Assembly: GCA_964518335.1 (NCBI GenBank)
Contig: CAZFDT010000039.1
Coordinates: 1 to 48,932 of the forward strand
Origin: CAZFDT01 sp964518335
GTDB taxonomy: Bacteria > Planctomycetota > Phycisphaerae > Phycisphaerales > Phycisphaeraceae
Reading direction: 5' to 3'
Length of the DNA: 48,932 nt
Positions 1 to 9,270 of this stretch are shown in pieces. Numbering within the stretch: the first letter of the stretch is position 1; every line of letters starts with the position of its first letter. Below the pieces are notes generated by a model, which was given only the letters and a program-made list of their open reading frames with translations, was not told the origin of the DNA and searched no databases. The position numbers and the translations under genes are program-made.

Positions 1-27
1 AAGAGCGCAAACGACAAATGTGTCCTC

Positions 28-402
28 TTATTGGTGGCTACATGCGTTTACCCTGCGATCCACCCCTGACCCCTTGACATCCTCGACTTCATAGAGGTGG
101 TTAGGGGGCATCTTCTTGGCGACGTACGACTCGCCCCAGACCAACACGGCGAACAACGCCGGGATCGTGGACAGCGCCCAGCAGAATGGCATGATCAGAC
201 ACGGCCAACTTGTGAAGTTCCCGCTAACGATGGTGCCACGAAGACGAAGTAGATACCAGCAGGTGAATACGCCGTACGCCACGAGGACAGCCGGAAGGGC
301 AAGACGGTGACGTCGCCAAAGTAGGAGAGTGAAAATCAAGATCGCCAGGCAGACCGAGGCAACGATAGCCCGCTCTGTATCGGTGACATGGATCGTGGAC
401 AT
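28..402 (-). CDS. small membrane protein of unknown function
   Basis: I do not recognise this 124-residue protein. It has about three hydrophobic segments (roughly residues 12-30, 36-55 and 68-90) separated by short basic loops, and a polar C-terminal tail, so it is probably an inner-membrane protein. The frame opens at a TTG at 417, but the ATG at 402 is the more natural start. The left end of the IS5-family element lies only 32 bp upstream of this start, so the original promoter has probably been displaced or replaced. No catalytic motif is visible. Confidence 0.55.
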   Translation of the reverse strand: MSTIHVTDTERAIVASVCLAILIFTLLLWRRHRLALPAVLVAYGVFTCWYLLRLRGTIVSGNFTSWPCLIMPFCWALSTIPALFAVLVWGESYVAKKMPPNHLYEVEDVKGSGVDRRVNACSHQ

Positions 403-434
403 CGTGTAGAGAGTCAACGGCTCGATTGCAGCTA

Positions 435-1292
435 GAGCGTGTTATGCACTTCCGCAGGCGGTGGCGGCGTAACGGGCGAGCATGAGGCTGACGAAGGCGA
501 CCAGGTGCAGGCCCACGACAGAGGTCGGCAATCGCTCGTAGTCCTTGGCGAGACGCCGGAAGCGCGTGGCCCAGGCGAAGCTGCGTTCGACGACCCATCG
601 CCGCGGCAGCAACACAAACCCGCGTTTGGCTTCGGGCAGTTTCACCACCTGCAGGTCGATCCCGTGCGCCTGGGCATCTGCAGCGGGCGTGTCGCCGGTG
701 TAGCCCTGATCGACGAACGCCATCTGCACGTGGTCGCCGGTGGCCTCCTGCACGGCCCGGGCCAACTCGTCGATCTGGGCGCGATCCTGCTCGTCGGCAG
801 GGGTCAAGTGTAGCGCCAGCAGATGCCCCAGCGTGTCCACCGCCGCGTGGATCTTCGAGCCTTTCTTGCGTTTGGCCCCGTCATATCCGCCGCGGTGGCC
901 GCTCTCGGGCGTGCTCTGCAACGTGCGACTGTCGATCACCGCTGCAGTGGGCTGCTCACCTCGGCCCTGGGCCAGACGCAGCAGCGCCCTCAGGTCATGC
1001 ACCATGTTGGCGAACACGCCTGCGGCAAACCACCGTCGCGTCTGCTGGTACACCATCTCCCACGGCGGCAGGTCGTTGGGCAGATACCGCCACGGCGAAC
1101 CGGTCCGCACCAGCCAACGCAGACCGTTGAACACCTCACGCAGGCTGTGCTCACGCTGCGGCGCGTCTTCACGCATCAGCGTCAGGTACGGGGCCACGAA
1201 GGCCCACTCGTCGTCCGTCACGTCACTGGGGTAGGGCTTCCTTGCCATCCCCCTTTCATCGGTTCAACCGGGCGAAAGTGCATAACACGCTC
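435..1292 (-). mobile_element. complete IS5-family insertion sequence
   Basis: An 858-bp element bounded by 17-bp perfect terminal inverted repeats. The left one (435-451) begins GAGCGTGTTATGCACTT and the right one (1276-1292) is its reverse complement. The element is flanked by a TA dinucleotide on each side (433-434 and 1293-1294) within CTA...TAG, which fits the short TA/YTAR-type target duplication used by the IS427-like part of the IS5 family. It contains one uninterrupted transposase gene, so it may be active. Confidence 0.88.
442..1248 (-). CDS. IS5-family transposase
   Basis: DDE transposase of 268 residues that would catalyse cut-and-paste movement of the surrounding IS. The N-terminal IS5-type region (about residues 5-80, with WRYLPNDLPPWEMVY) is followed by the catalytic core. 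I place the triad at D106 in VIDSRT, D180 in FVDQGYTG and E221 in RWVVERSFAW. The gene is one continuous frame, whereas many IS427-group transposases are split by programmed frameshifting. The ATG at 1248 follows a purine-rich AAAGGGGG stretch. The stop codon lies inside the left terminal repeat, as expected for a compact IS. Confidence 0.93.
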   Translation of the reverse strand: MARKPYPSDVTDDEWAFVAPYLTLMREDAPQREHSLREVFNGLRWLVRTGSPWRYLPNDLPPWEMVYQQTRRWFAAGVFANMVHDLRALLRLAQGRGEQPTAAVIDSRTLQSTPESGHRGGYDGAKRKKGSKIHAAVDTLGHLLALHLTPADEQDRAQIDELARAVQEATGDHVQMAFVDQGYTGDTPAADAQAHGIDLQVVKLPEAKRGFVLLPRRWVVERSFAWATRFRRLAKDYERLPTSVVGLHLVAFVSLMLARYAATACGSA

Positions 1293-1817
1293 TAGTGCCG
1301 GTAAGGCTGTGAGCAACAAGAACGGGATGTGCCGCCACTGAACGGTCACGTTGCCCCCTAACAACCATTATACGGGTCATGTGCAGCATAGCAGTCTACT
1401 TGCGGGAGAGGCTGACGCAAGGGAAATCTGGGCTGGCGAATCGCAGGGGGCCTTTTCCAGGGGGACGGGCGTTCATATTGACAGGTGGGATAGCCGACGC
1501 CGGAACTGTCGGGAACTTTTGCCATGTCAGCGATCCGGGGGTGCAGATCGGCGTCGAGGAGGGCTTGATCGGCGGCGGCGGCGCGGTATGATGTTCGTAT
1601 CATGATCGGGTCCGGCGGCGACGCCGGGGCCGGGCGCTCTTTGACATGTGAGCGGGTACCACGGCGAACCAGAACGGCTGTTAGGGTCGTGCGGATGAAG
1701 TGCGGATACTTTGGCGACACACGGGCGTCGAGCCGGGGTGTTCGAGCCGTGCCAACCCGAGCGTCGCGGCTGGCGTCGGTGATCCGGGGGGCGAACCCTC
1801 ACCTGGCCTGGCGCGGC

Positions 1818-1833
1818 CCCCCGGAAGTGCCGC
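1818..1833. repeat. copy 1 of recurring 16-mer CCCCCGGAAGTGCCGC
   Basis: Exact 16-base match to sequences inside a glycosyltransferase gene (11913-11928) and inside gatB (42340-42355). Here it lies in non-coding repeat-rich DNA, next to a C/G-rich hairpin. Confidence 0.6.
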
Positions 1834-1841
1834 TGGGCCTG

Positions 1842-1864
1842 TCCTCCCCCTGGGAGGGGGAGGA
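1842..1864. repeat. perfect 10-bp hairpin, GGG loop
   Basis: Arms TCCTCCCCCT and AGGGGGAGGA around a 3-nt loop. A related sequence, CCCTCTCCCTCCCAGGG, follows at about 1902-1919. The hairpin has no T-run after it, so it does not look like an intrinsic terminator. Confidence 0.6.
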
Positions 1865-1926
1865 GAAAGATCGTCCGGACGAATCCGTCGCTGCAGTGAT
1901 CCCCTCTCCCTCCCAGGGCGAGGACC

Positions 1927-1950
1927 GCTTCGCTGCTTCAGCAGCGAAGC
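1927..1950. repeat. perfect 10-bp hairpin, TTCA loop
   Basis: Arms GCTTCGCTGC and GCAGCGAAGC around TTCA. It lies 62 bp downstream of the previous hairpin in the same gene-free region. Confidence 0.6.
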
Positions 1951-2031
1951 AGGTGAGGGTTCGCCCGATCGCGGCAGACGCCAGGGTTGAGCTGAGATGG
2001 CTCTGGGTGTCATCTTGCCCCTCGGAACCTG

Positions 2032-2250
2032 CAACTTGCCCTACGCAGTGATGGGCAAGTTGACATGAACCCCGCCTGGGACGCCGTGGAAGGGGGTCGA
2101 GCGCGGCAACTCGATCATCAAAACCGGCAACTTGCTCTACGTGGTGATGATCAAGTTGACATGAACCCCACTTGGGAGGCTGCGGGAGGGGGTCGAGCGC
2201 GGCAACTTGAGGGTCGGATCGTGCAACTTGATGTGTGCGGCACCAAGTTG
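2032..2250. repeat. 96-bp tandem repeat with three CAACTTG hairpins
   Basis: Two imperfect copies of a unit (2057-2111 and 2153-2207) are spaced exactly 96 bp apart; both begin AAGTTGACATGAACCCC and end GGGTCGAGCGCGGCAACT. They are threaded by three stem-loops whose arms are CAACTTG and CAAGTTG: 2032-2062 (10-bp stem), 2128-2158 and 2224-2250. The hairpins are themselves 96 bp apart, so the hairpin is part of the repeat unit. No gene is visible here. Confidence 0.65.
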
Positions 2251-2327
2251 AGTTGGTTGAGGCGTGCCGGAGTGCGGGAAAGCGCCCGCGCGAGCGTTCG
2301 GGGGCCGGGCTCATTGGGGTTTTCGCT

Positions 2328-2466
2328 GAAATCCGAAGCCCGAAGCCCGAAATCCGAAACAGGCCCGAAGGTCCAAGTCCAAAGCAGGAACGGGCGTTTT
2401 CCTCTTTGGCCCTTTGGGATTTGGAGCCTGGGATTTGTTTCGGATTTCGGGCTCCGGATTTCGGTT
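2328..2466. repeat. foldback element built of GAAATCCGAAGCCC units
   Basis: A long imperfect inverted repeat. The left arm (2328-2360) contains GAAATCCGAAGCCCGAA and ATCCGAAAC; the right arm (about 2438-2466) contains their reverse complements. The middle also pairs partly (CCAAGTCCAAAG with CTTTGG and TTTGGAG stretches). It looks like a dispersed non-coding repeat or degenerate MITE ending 52 bp upstream of the next gene. Confidence 0.6.
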
Positions 2467-2503
2467 TTTCCCCCGCGTCAGGTGTCATGCACCCATCTGA
2501 CCG

Positions 2504-2509
2504 TATCAT
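2504..2509 (+). promoter_or_regulatory. -10-like box TATCAT
   Basis: Hexamer nine bases upstream of the ATG at 2519. With no Shine-Dalgarno sequence in between, a very short or absent leader is likely. Confidence 0.35.
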
Positions 2510-2518
2510 CGCCGCCAC

Positions 2519-3436
2519 ATGAACGCTGATGGTGATGCTCGCGCGCAGCGTCTGGGGTTGATCTACGGCCTGGCGGCCTACGCGTGGTGGGGATTCATAC
2601 CCCTGTATTTCAAGCTGGTCGCACACGTGCCGGCACTGACGGTGCTGGCCCACCGCGTGGTGTGGTCCACGGCGTTCCTGGCGGTGATGGTGGCCGCGCA
2701 ACGGCGATGGGGCGAGGTCGCCGAGGTGGTCAGGCGACGCCAGACGCTGGGCCTGCTCGCCCTGGGGGCGGTGCTCATCGCCGTCAACTGGTTGACGTTC
2801 ATCCACGCGGTGAGCAGCGGGCAGGTGATGCAGGCGAGCCTGGGGTACTACATCACACCCCTGGTGTGCGTGCTGCTTGGCCTTGTGGTGCTGCGCGAGC
2901 GGATGCGTCCGCTGCAGTGGACCGCGGTCGGGCTGGCGGCGGCGGGCGTGGCGATCATGGCGACCGCGGGCGACTCGTTCCCCTGGGTGGCGCTGCTGCT
3001 GGCGTGGTCCTTCGGTCTGTACGCGCTGACTCGCAAGTACCTGAGCGTGGGCCCGATGATCGCCGTGCTGATGGAAACCGCGCTGCTGTTGCCGTTAGGA
3101 CTGGCGTACGTTATCGCGGCGCCGAGGCTTGATGGCGACCGGCTCGACGGCGGCACCTACGGCCTGCTCATGCTCGCCGGCGCCGTCACCGCCCTGCCGC
3201 TGCTTTGGTTCGCCAACGCCGTGCGCCGACTGCGCTTGTCCACCATGGGTTTCATGCAGTACCTGGCCCCCACGCTGCAACTCCTCTGTGCCCTGATGCT
3301 CGGTGAAGCCATGGGACGGCAACGACTGGTGAGCTTCACGATGATCTGGGTGGCGCTGGCGATATTCACGCTCGACGCCCTCCGGGCGCATCGAGCGGGG
3401 GCCTCCATCACGAGCGGCGTGGAACTGGCCGATTAA
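2519..3436 (+). CDS. rarD: RarD-type EamA/DMT permease
   Basis: A 305-residue integral membrane protein with about ten hydrophobic segments and the two EamA repeats of the drug/metabolite transporter superfamily. The opening GLAAYAWWGFIPLYFK (about residues 12-29) is typical of the RarD subgroup, as are IHAVSSGQVMQASLGYYITPL around residues 95-115 and the second-half segment ending in MGFMQYLAPTLQLL. RarD proteins were named for chloramphenicol sensitivity, but their substrates are mostly unknown. The length matches the family. A TATCAT box nine bases upstream supports the ATG at 2519. Confidence 0.9.
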   Translation: MNADGDARAQRLGLIYGLAAYAWWGFIPLYFKLVAHVPALTVLAHRVVWSTAFLAVMVAAQRRWGEVAEVVRRRQTLGLLALGAVLIAVNWLTFIHAVSSGQVMQASLGYYITPLVCVLLGLVVLRERMRPLQWTAVGLAAAGVAIMATAGDSFPWVALLLAWSFGLYALTRKYLSVGPMIAVLMETALLLPLGLAYVIAAPRLDGDRLDGGTYGLLMLAGAVTALPLLWFANAVRRLRLSTMGFMQYLAPTLQLLCALMLGEAMGRQRLVSFTMIWVALAIFTLDALRAHRAGASITSGVELAD

Positions 3437-3465
3437 GACGCCCCTGCACAGTCTGACGCAATCGC

Positions 3466-3471
3466 CATACT
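3466..3471 (+). promoter_or_regulatory. -10-like box CATACT
   Basis: Seven bases upstream of the ATG at 3479, the spacing expected for transcription starting at the start codon. Confidence 0.35.
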
Positions 3472-3478
3472 GTGTGCG

Positions 3479-4351
3479 ATGATGAGCGCGTTGAACAGTG
3501 AGACCTGGGTGACGGCCGCGCTGCTGTTGACGGCGCCGGCGACGCTGGGCGCGATCGCGTGGGCCGGGCTGCTCAAGCGCGAGGCGCTGGCGACAGGGCC
3601 GTTGCGGCGGGTGGGTTTGGAGGCGATCGATCTGGCGGTGGCGATGGTGCTGCCTGCGCTGGCGCTCGTCGGCGGCGTCATGGCGGCGTTTCAAGACCGG
3701 GCGACGGGGCCAGAGGGGGCCGCGCCCGCGGCGGGCTGGCCGATGCTGCAGAATCTGCTGCTGAGTCAGGCGATCACGCAGATGCCGTTTGTGCTGTGGC
3801 TGCTGGTTCGTGCGGGCCGCGCCGACGACGGTTGGCAGCGGATCGGCCTTGTGTCGCGCCGGCCGGGGCGCGACGCGATGGCGGGCGGGCTGGGGCTGGT
3901 CGTGGCGGTGGTGCTGGTGATGGCCATCAACGGGGTCTGCATCCTGCTGCAGTTGGCGATGGGCGGCGAGGCGCCGCGGATCGCCCATCCGCTGCTGCGA
4001 ATCATGGCGACGGGCCCGCCACCGCTGCTGCTGATGGGGCTGATCCTGTCCGCCCTGGTGCTGGCGCCGGTGCTGGAGGAGATCATCTTCCGTGGACTGC
4101 TGCAGACGGCGCTGCTGGAGTTTCTGGGCTGGCGCCATCGCTGGCCGGCGGTGATCTGCGCGGCAGCGGCGTTCGCGGCGGTCCACGTATCGCTTGTGCC
4201 GTGGTTCGTCATGCCCGGTTTGTTCGTGCTGGGCGTCGTCCTGGGCTGGCTGTACGAGCGCACCGGATCGCTTTGGCCATGCTTCGTGGTGCATGCGGGC
4301 TTCAATAGCTTCAACACGCTGGTGGCGATGATGATGACAACTGCTGCTTGA
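3479..4351 (+). CDS. CPBP-family intramembrane metalloprotease
   Basis: A 290-residue membrane protein of the CPBP/Abi (CAAX prenyl protease-like) family. The family motifs are visible in order: EExxxR at E200-E201-R205 (VLEEIIFRG), a histidine in FAAVHVS at H236, and HAGFNS at H272 with N276. These residues form the glutamate/histidine active site in Rce1-like proteins. About eight hydrophobic segments span the sequence. Two ATGs are adjacent (3479, 3482). Its bacterial relatives act in membrane proteolysis or bacteriocin self-immunity, but nothing next to it indicates a specific substrate. Confidence 0.88.
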   Translation: MMSALNSETWVTAALLLTAPATLGAIAWAGLLKREALATGPLRRVGLEAIDLAVAMVLPALALVGGVMAAFQDRATGPEGAAPAAGWPMLQNLLLSQAITQMPFVLWLLVRAGRADDGWQRIGLVSRRPGRDAMAGGLGLVVAVVLVMAINGVCILLQLAMGGEAPRIAHPLLRIMATGPPPLLLMGLILSALVLAPVLEEIIFRGLLQTALLEFLGWRHRWPAVICAAAAFAAVHVSLVPWFVMPGLFVLGVVLGWLYERTGSLWPCFVVHAGFNSFNTLVAMMMTTAA

Positions 4352-4374
4352 GCGATTTCGTGGGACCCCAACAC

Positions 4375-5922
4375 TCAACGCAACGCGTACTCGGAACCAC
4401 GCAGCTTGATCACCTTCCCGTCCTCCAGCAGATAGTCAGGCAAGTGGCCGTCGTCGAACACGGCCAGGGGTCTGCCTCGCCGAGCAAGCATCGCGTGCTC
4501 CTGCGGCGTAGGCAATCTGTCGTAGCAAGGCAAACCCGAATAGAACATGGCCTCGACGAACTCCTGCGACTTGACATTCATCACCACGTATTGTGGCGAC
4601 AGCGCGGTGGCCAGCCGCCGATAGACCTGCCGATTGTGAATGTGGCGCGAGCGGTAGTTGGCATCGTGATAGATGTGCCCACCTTCCGAATGATTGGCCA
4701 GGAGCTTGGGCAGTTCGACATGAAACAGTCCCAGCACCACAACGGCAGCGATCACCACCGCGCCTGCGCAGCGAGGGCTGGCGTTCTTGAGCAGTCTGGT
4801 CACCTGGTGCGCCAGGCATCCCATGGCCAGGTACATGATGCCGCAGACCACATACACATAGCTGGGCATCTTGGTTGCGACCACGGAAAAGAAGACATAG
4901 ACAGCCAGCAGCCAGGTGAGTACCGACCCAAGGTGCTCGCGCCTATGGATCGTCATGACCATGGCGATGAGAGCGAAAGGGATGATCCAGCCCACGGCGT
5001 TGCCATAGAGATACGGCACATAGTCAATGTGATAGTGCCAGTCGCCTGCGTGGCCTTCGAGCTGCTCAAACAGATGGCGTCGATTGTAGCCATGCTCATA
5101 GCGACTCTCCTGCGGGAATGCCGCGAACGTGTAAATCTGCCAGGGCAGGGCAACCGCGACAGTCAGTGACACGGCGGCCGCCAGGGCGAGAAAGCGGCGC
5201 CAGTTCGCACGATCACGACAGGACCACAGCAACACCAGGCCCCAGCCGGCATACACCAGGAGCCCGACCAGCCACTTGGTCAGAACCGCGGCGCCGCTGA
5301 AAACGCCAATCAGCGCCACCCACCACCAGCGAGGCGTGCGCAGATGTTCCAAGCAGCACCACAAGCTCGATGTGATGTAGAACAGGAACGTCACATCGTT
5401 GTGCTCCAGCGTCGCCGCGCCGGTGACGAGCTCCAGGCGGTAGTAGCTGAGCACGAAAAGCAGTGCCGCGACGTAGCCCACCGTGGCGTTGGCCAGGAGT
5501 GTCCCCATGCGAAACAGCACGGGAACCAGCAACGCGGTCATGAGCACCATCGGAAGCCGCAACGACCATTCATGCACCCCGAACACCCTGAAGCTTGCGG
5601 CGATCTGCCAGAGAAACAAGGGCTGTTTATGCAACCACACATGGTTGTCCCACCACTCGCGGTAGTCATACACAAAGACGGGATCCGCGCGGAGCGCAGG
5701 CCGCAACGGTGCGTCGACCATGTTCCGGGCCACCAGCGCATGGTAGCGCTCGTCCCAATCGTTGAGAAACGGATCAAGCCGGGCCGCCCACACGTTTATG
5801 ACCAGGGCTCCGGCCATGAGCGTGACGACTGCCACCACGATGCGTCCACGCAGAAACAGCACCGCACTGCACAAGATCGCAGCGCCAGCAAGACTGATCA
5901 GAAGATTCTGCGTCGTCGCCAT
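4375..5922 (-). CDS. ArnT/PMT-type (GT39-like) membrane glycosyltransferase
   Basis: A 515-residue protein with about a dozen hydrophobic segments. The first extracytoplasmic loop carries the acidic pair expected of GT-C enzymes, in NDWDERYHALVARNM (D57-E58), and HKQPLFLW at about residue 100 is typical of the dolichyl/undecaprenyl-phosphate mannosyltransferase and ArnT group. Such enzymes transfer a sugar from a polyprenyl-phosphate carrier to a lipid or protein outside the membrane. The frame opens at a GTG (5931), but the ATG at 5922, nine bases after a TATGCA box, is preferred. The C-terminal region is a soluble domain of about 100 residues. Confidence 0.85.
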   Translation of the reverse strand: MATTQNLLISLAGAAILCSAVLFLRGRIVVAVVTLMAGALVINVWAARLDPFLNDWDERYHALVARNMVDAPLRPALRADPVFVYDYREWWDNHVWLHKQPLFLWQIAASFRVFGVHEWSLRLPMVLMTALLVPVLFRMGTLLANATVGYVAALLFVLSYYRLELVTGAATLEHNDVTFLFYITSSLWCCLEHLRTPRWWWVALIGVFSGAAVLTKWLVGLLVYAGWGLVLLWSCRDRANWRRFLALAAAVSLTVAVALPWQIYTFAAFPQESRYEHGYNRRHLFEQLEGHAGDWHYHIDYVPYLYGNAVGWIIPFALIAMVMTIHRREHLGSVLTWLLAVYVFFSVVATKMPSYVYVVCGIMYLAMGCLAHQVTRLLKNASPRCAGAVVIAAVVVLGLFHVELPKLLANHSEGGHIYHDANYRSRHIHNRQVYRRLATALSPQYVVMNVKSQEFVEAMFYSGLPCYDRLPTPQEHAMLARRGRPLAVFDDGHLPDYLLEDGKVIKLRGSEYALR

Positions 5923-5995
5923 GAGCACCACTGCATATTTGCGCCAGTGTTGAAGATATCGACCAGTTCGACCAAATCCATCACGCGACGTTGAG

Positions 5996-6001
5996 TATGA
6001 T
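5996..6001 (+). promoter_or_regulatory. -10-like box TATGAT of mtnA
   Basis: Seven bases before the ATG at 6009. It overlaps the upstream in-frame ATG at 5997, which argues for the downstream start. Confidence 0.45.
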
Positions 6002-6008
6002 CTGTTGC

Positions 6009-7037
<1,029 letters not shown>

Positions 7038-7073
7038 TGCGAGGCCTGCGCGGGTATGCGGGGCGCCTTGCGG

Positions 7074-7487
7074 CTACTGGGCTTTGGCGGCGAAGGCGCC
7101 TTCGCTGACGACGCCGCCGAAGCCGACGTACTGCCACCAGCCGGAGAAGAGGCTGTTGCGGAGGCGGCCGCGGAGGATGACGTGATTGTCGATGGTGCCC
7201 GGCTGGAGGTTGAGAACCACGACCTTGTCGCCGGCCTTGCCACCGAGCCTGCCATCGCCCAGTTGCGGCCCCACGTCGGCGAAGCGCACGCCCTCGGCGG
7301 GGGCGAACGACCAGTCGCCATCGACGCTGTCGCCCGTCTGCTTCATGCGCAGTGTGCCGGTGACGACGATGTTGCCGTCGGCGTCGTAGGCGGTGTAGTC
7401 GTAGGCTGTCGGCTCCAGCGCGAGCTTGGTGGTCTGACAGCCGGTGAACACAACGAGCGACAGAAGGGCAAGAACAGTGACGCGCAT
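7074..7487 (-). CDS. small predicted lipoprotein
   Basis: A 137-residue protein with a lipoprotein signal peptide: a short basic start, a hydrophobic core and the lipobox VFTGC with the acylated cysteine at C17. The rest (TAYDYTAYDADGNIVVTGTLRMKQTGDSVDGDWSF and later strands) reads like a small beta-barrel or beta-sandwich resembling modules that describe cost or absorption of a ligand, but I do not recognise the family. The ATG at 7487 is preferred over the upstream 7523 because GGAGGTAA lies about ten bases before it. It converges with mtnA. Confidence 0.65.
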   Translation of the reverse strand: MRVTVLALLSLVVFTGCQTTKLALEPTAYDYTAYDADGNIVVTGTLRMKQTGDSVDGDWSFAPAEGVRFADVGPQLGDGRLGGKAGDKVVVLNLQPGTIDNHVILRGRLRNSLFSGWWQYVGFGGVVSEGAFAAKAQ

Positions 7488-7547
7488 GGCGGGGGTTACC
7501 TCCGAGGCATGTTGGCCGGTCATGCTATCAGATCGGCCGAAGGACAG

Positions 7548-8447
7548 TCATAACATCACCGCGTTGAGTGGCTTGATCGTCTGGACGAGGTCGAAGAGGC
7601 GGTACGGACGGGTCAGGTCGATCGGCAGGGCCACGCCATGGCTGTGATCCGATGCCAGCACGATCATCGTGTCACCCTCGACGTAGTGGCCCATTTCCGC
7701 GGGCTGATGTCCCATGAGAAACAGGTCCACATCCCACGCCATGCCCAGTTCGTCGGCGACGGCCTGCGTATGGCGTCGGCCCCATACCAGGTCGTAAGCC
7801 GAGCCGTCTCGACCCAGGTCCGCCTCCGTCGGTACACGCTCGATCACTGCCGGGTCGAACGCCTCGACGCGCCGCGGAGAGGGCAGGCTGTGCGTACACA
7901 TGATCCCGTAGGGACACTTCACTGCCAGCAACAGGCTCGATACGTATTCACGCATCGCCGCACGCACGTCCTCGCCCCGGCTGCCGTAGATCGCATCCAC
8001 CCCCGCGTCGAACAGCTTGTTCACGCTCGTGCCGCCCTTGAGGATCGGCTCGCCACGCGCCTGAGCCAGCTCGTGGTTGGACAGCAGTACGTGTAACTGC
8101 AGCGGATATCGCGCGGCCAGCGCCGCCACGCGCACCAGCGTGCGAATCGACAGGTCCGGCTGATCGGCCGGCCCCCGCTCGTCGCGCTCCGAGGGGTGGA
8201 TCACCTCGTGCAGCACCAGGTGGTGGTCGGGCGAAGCGTCGAGCGCGGCGAACTTGACGATGCGCGACAGGTTGTCGCCGTGGTCGTGCAGATCGCCGGT
8301 CATGACCAACCGGCCCTGTTCGGGCAGATGGACAGTCGAGCCTTCGCGGCTGGGGTGGTCGGCAAACGCCCGGGCTGCGGCGTGCAGCACATCGACGGCG
8401 AAAGCTGCGTCGTCAATCCGGGTGGCAAAGTCGGGCGTCACGGCCAT
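7548..8447 (-). CDS. calcineurin-like metallophosphoesterase
   Basis: A 299-residue protein with the metal-binding motifs of the calcineurin-like phosphoesterase superfamily in order: GDLHDHGDN (51-59), a SNHE variant of GNHD/E (123-126), THS with H186, and GHQPAEMG with H247. The family hydrolyses phosphomono- or diesters using two metal ions; the substrate cannot be deduced. No signal peptide is visible, so it is probably cytoplasmic. The frame opens at a GTG (8456), but the ATG at 8447, nine bases after a CATACT box (complement of 8457-8462), is the better start. It is divergent from the sigma factor gene. Confidence 0.82.
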   Translation of the reverse strand: MAVTPDFATRIDDAAFAVDVLHAAARAFADHPSREGSTVHLPEQGRLVMTGDLHDHGDNLSRIVKFAALDASPDHHLVLHEVIHPSERDERGPADQPDLSIRTLVRVAALAARYPLQLHVLLSNHELAQARGEPILKGGTSVNKLFDAGVDAIYGSRGEDVRAAMREYVSSLLLAVKCPYGIMCTHSLPSPRRVEAFDPAVIERVPTEADLGRDGSAYDLVWGRRHTQAVADELGMAWDVDLFLMGHQPAEMGHYVEGDTMIVLASDHSHGVALPIDLTRPYRLFDLVQTIKPLNAVML

Positions 8448-8524
8448 GTCGGGCACAGTATGGCGGGCCGGCGGCCGGGGGGCAATATCACCTTTGGCCC
8501 CGCGTTGGTTACGCTAGTAGCCGT

Positions 8525-9208
8525 ATGCCTGACCCGACCCCCGCCCCCGGCAACGGACCGGGACTGGATCAGACGCTGGCGATGGCCGCCCAAGGCGACC
8601 CGGACGCCTGGCGCGATCTGGTCGAAGCTTACACCCGGCGGGTGTACGGCCTGTTGTTGCGTCAGTGCAACGATCGCGACCTGGCCGAGGAGATCACCCA
8701 GGCGACGTTCGTCAAGGTCGTGACCAAGCTCGGCGATGAGGAGGGCTACGAGGAGCGTGGCAAGTTCGAGGCGTGGCTGTTCCGCATTGCCATGAATCAG
8801 TTGCGGGACGAGATGCGCCGGCGCAAGCGTCAGGCCAGGCCGATGGACATGACGCCGGGGACCGGGCGAGGTGGCGAGGACGGACGCGAGGACCCGTCGG
8901 AGTGGGCTGCGGCCCAAGGCCAGATTGCCCTGCGGCGCGAGCCGGACTGGCCCGACCCAACCGACGCAGCGAGTACTGCCGAGCAGGTCGAACTGCTGCG
9001 TGACGCGATCCAGACCATGAGTGCCGCCGACCAGGAGATTTTATATCTTCGTCACACGGCTGGGCTTAGCTTCGCCCAGATCGCCCAGACCCTGGGCCAG
9101 CCTCTTGGGACCGTACTCGCCCGCGGCCACCGCGCGTTGGGCAAACTCCGCCAGATGCTCGCTCAAGACGGAGACCAGGACCGCCCCAGACTCAATAAAC
9201 CCGCTTGA
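8525..9208 (+). CDS. ECF-type RNA polymerase sigma factor
   Basis: A 227-residue sigma-70-family factor. Region 2 spans about residues 18-100 (DPDAWRDLVEAYTRRVYGLLL, then DLAEEITQATFVKVV and GKFEAWLFRIAMNQLRDEMRRRK), and region 4 spans about 162-212, with the helix-turn-helix LSFAQIAQTLGQPLGTVLARGHRAL. The long acidic linker between them (about 105-155) is longer than in most ECF factors. The next two genes encode a one-TM protein and a secreted coiled-coil protein, an arrangement that suggests a membrane-linked control module. A TACGCT box ends nine bases before the ATG. Confidence 0.92.
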   Translation: MPDPTPAPGNGPGLDQTLAMAAQGDPDAWRDLVEAYTRRVYGLLLRQCNDRDLAEEITQATFVKVVTKLGDEEGYEERGKFEAWLFRIAMNQLRDEMRRRKRQARPMDMTPGTGRGGEDGREDPSEWAAAQGQIALRREPDWPDPTDAASTAEQVELLRDAIQTMSAADQEILYLRHTAGLSFAQIAQTLGQPLGTVLARGHRALGKLRQMLAQDGDQDRPRLNKPA

Positions 9209-9270
9209 CGGGCAGGAGTTACGCAAGAAACGCCCCGATTCCGCCGTTACAACTCATAGGCCCCACTCCC

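Larger units (their letters stand above)
1296..2031. other. gene-free region with hairpins
   Basis: No convincing gene is present in this stretch. The frames that are open here run through hairpin repeats and have no family-like composition. It holds two perfect short hairpins, annotated separately, and one copy of a recurring 16-mer (1818-1833). A TATGAT box at about 1584-1589 precedes an ATG at 1602, but the reading frame behind it (to 2051) crosses the repeats and I do not accept it as a gene. Confidence 0.5.

Noticed and set aside
1602..2051. Open frame of 149 codons after a TATGAT box
   Set aside because: It runs through hairpins and repeat words, shows no protein family pattern, and overlaps other equally poor frames.
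2032..2250. CRISPR array
   Set aside because: Only two long imperfect units with similar spacers, no cas genes; it is a tandem repeat.
3095..4378. Long minus-strand frame opposite the CPBP gene
   Set aside because: Arginine- and glutamine-rich shadow of a strong GC-rich gene on the other strand.
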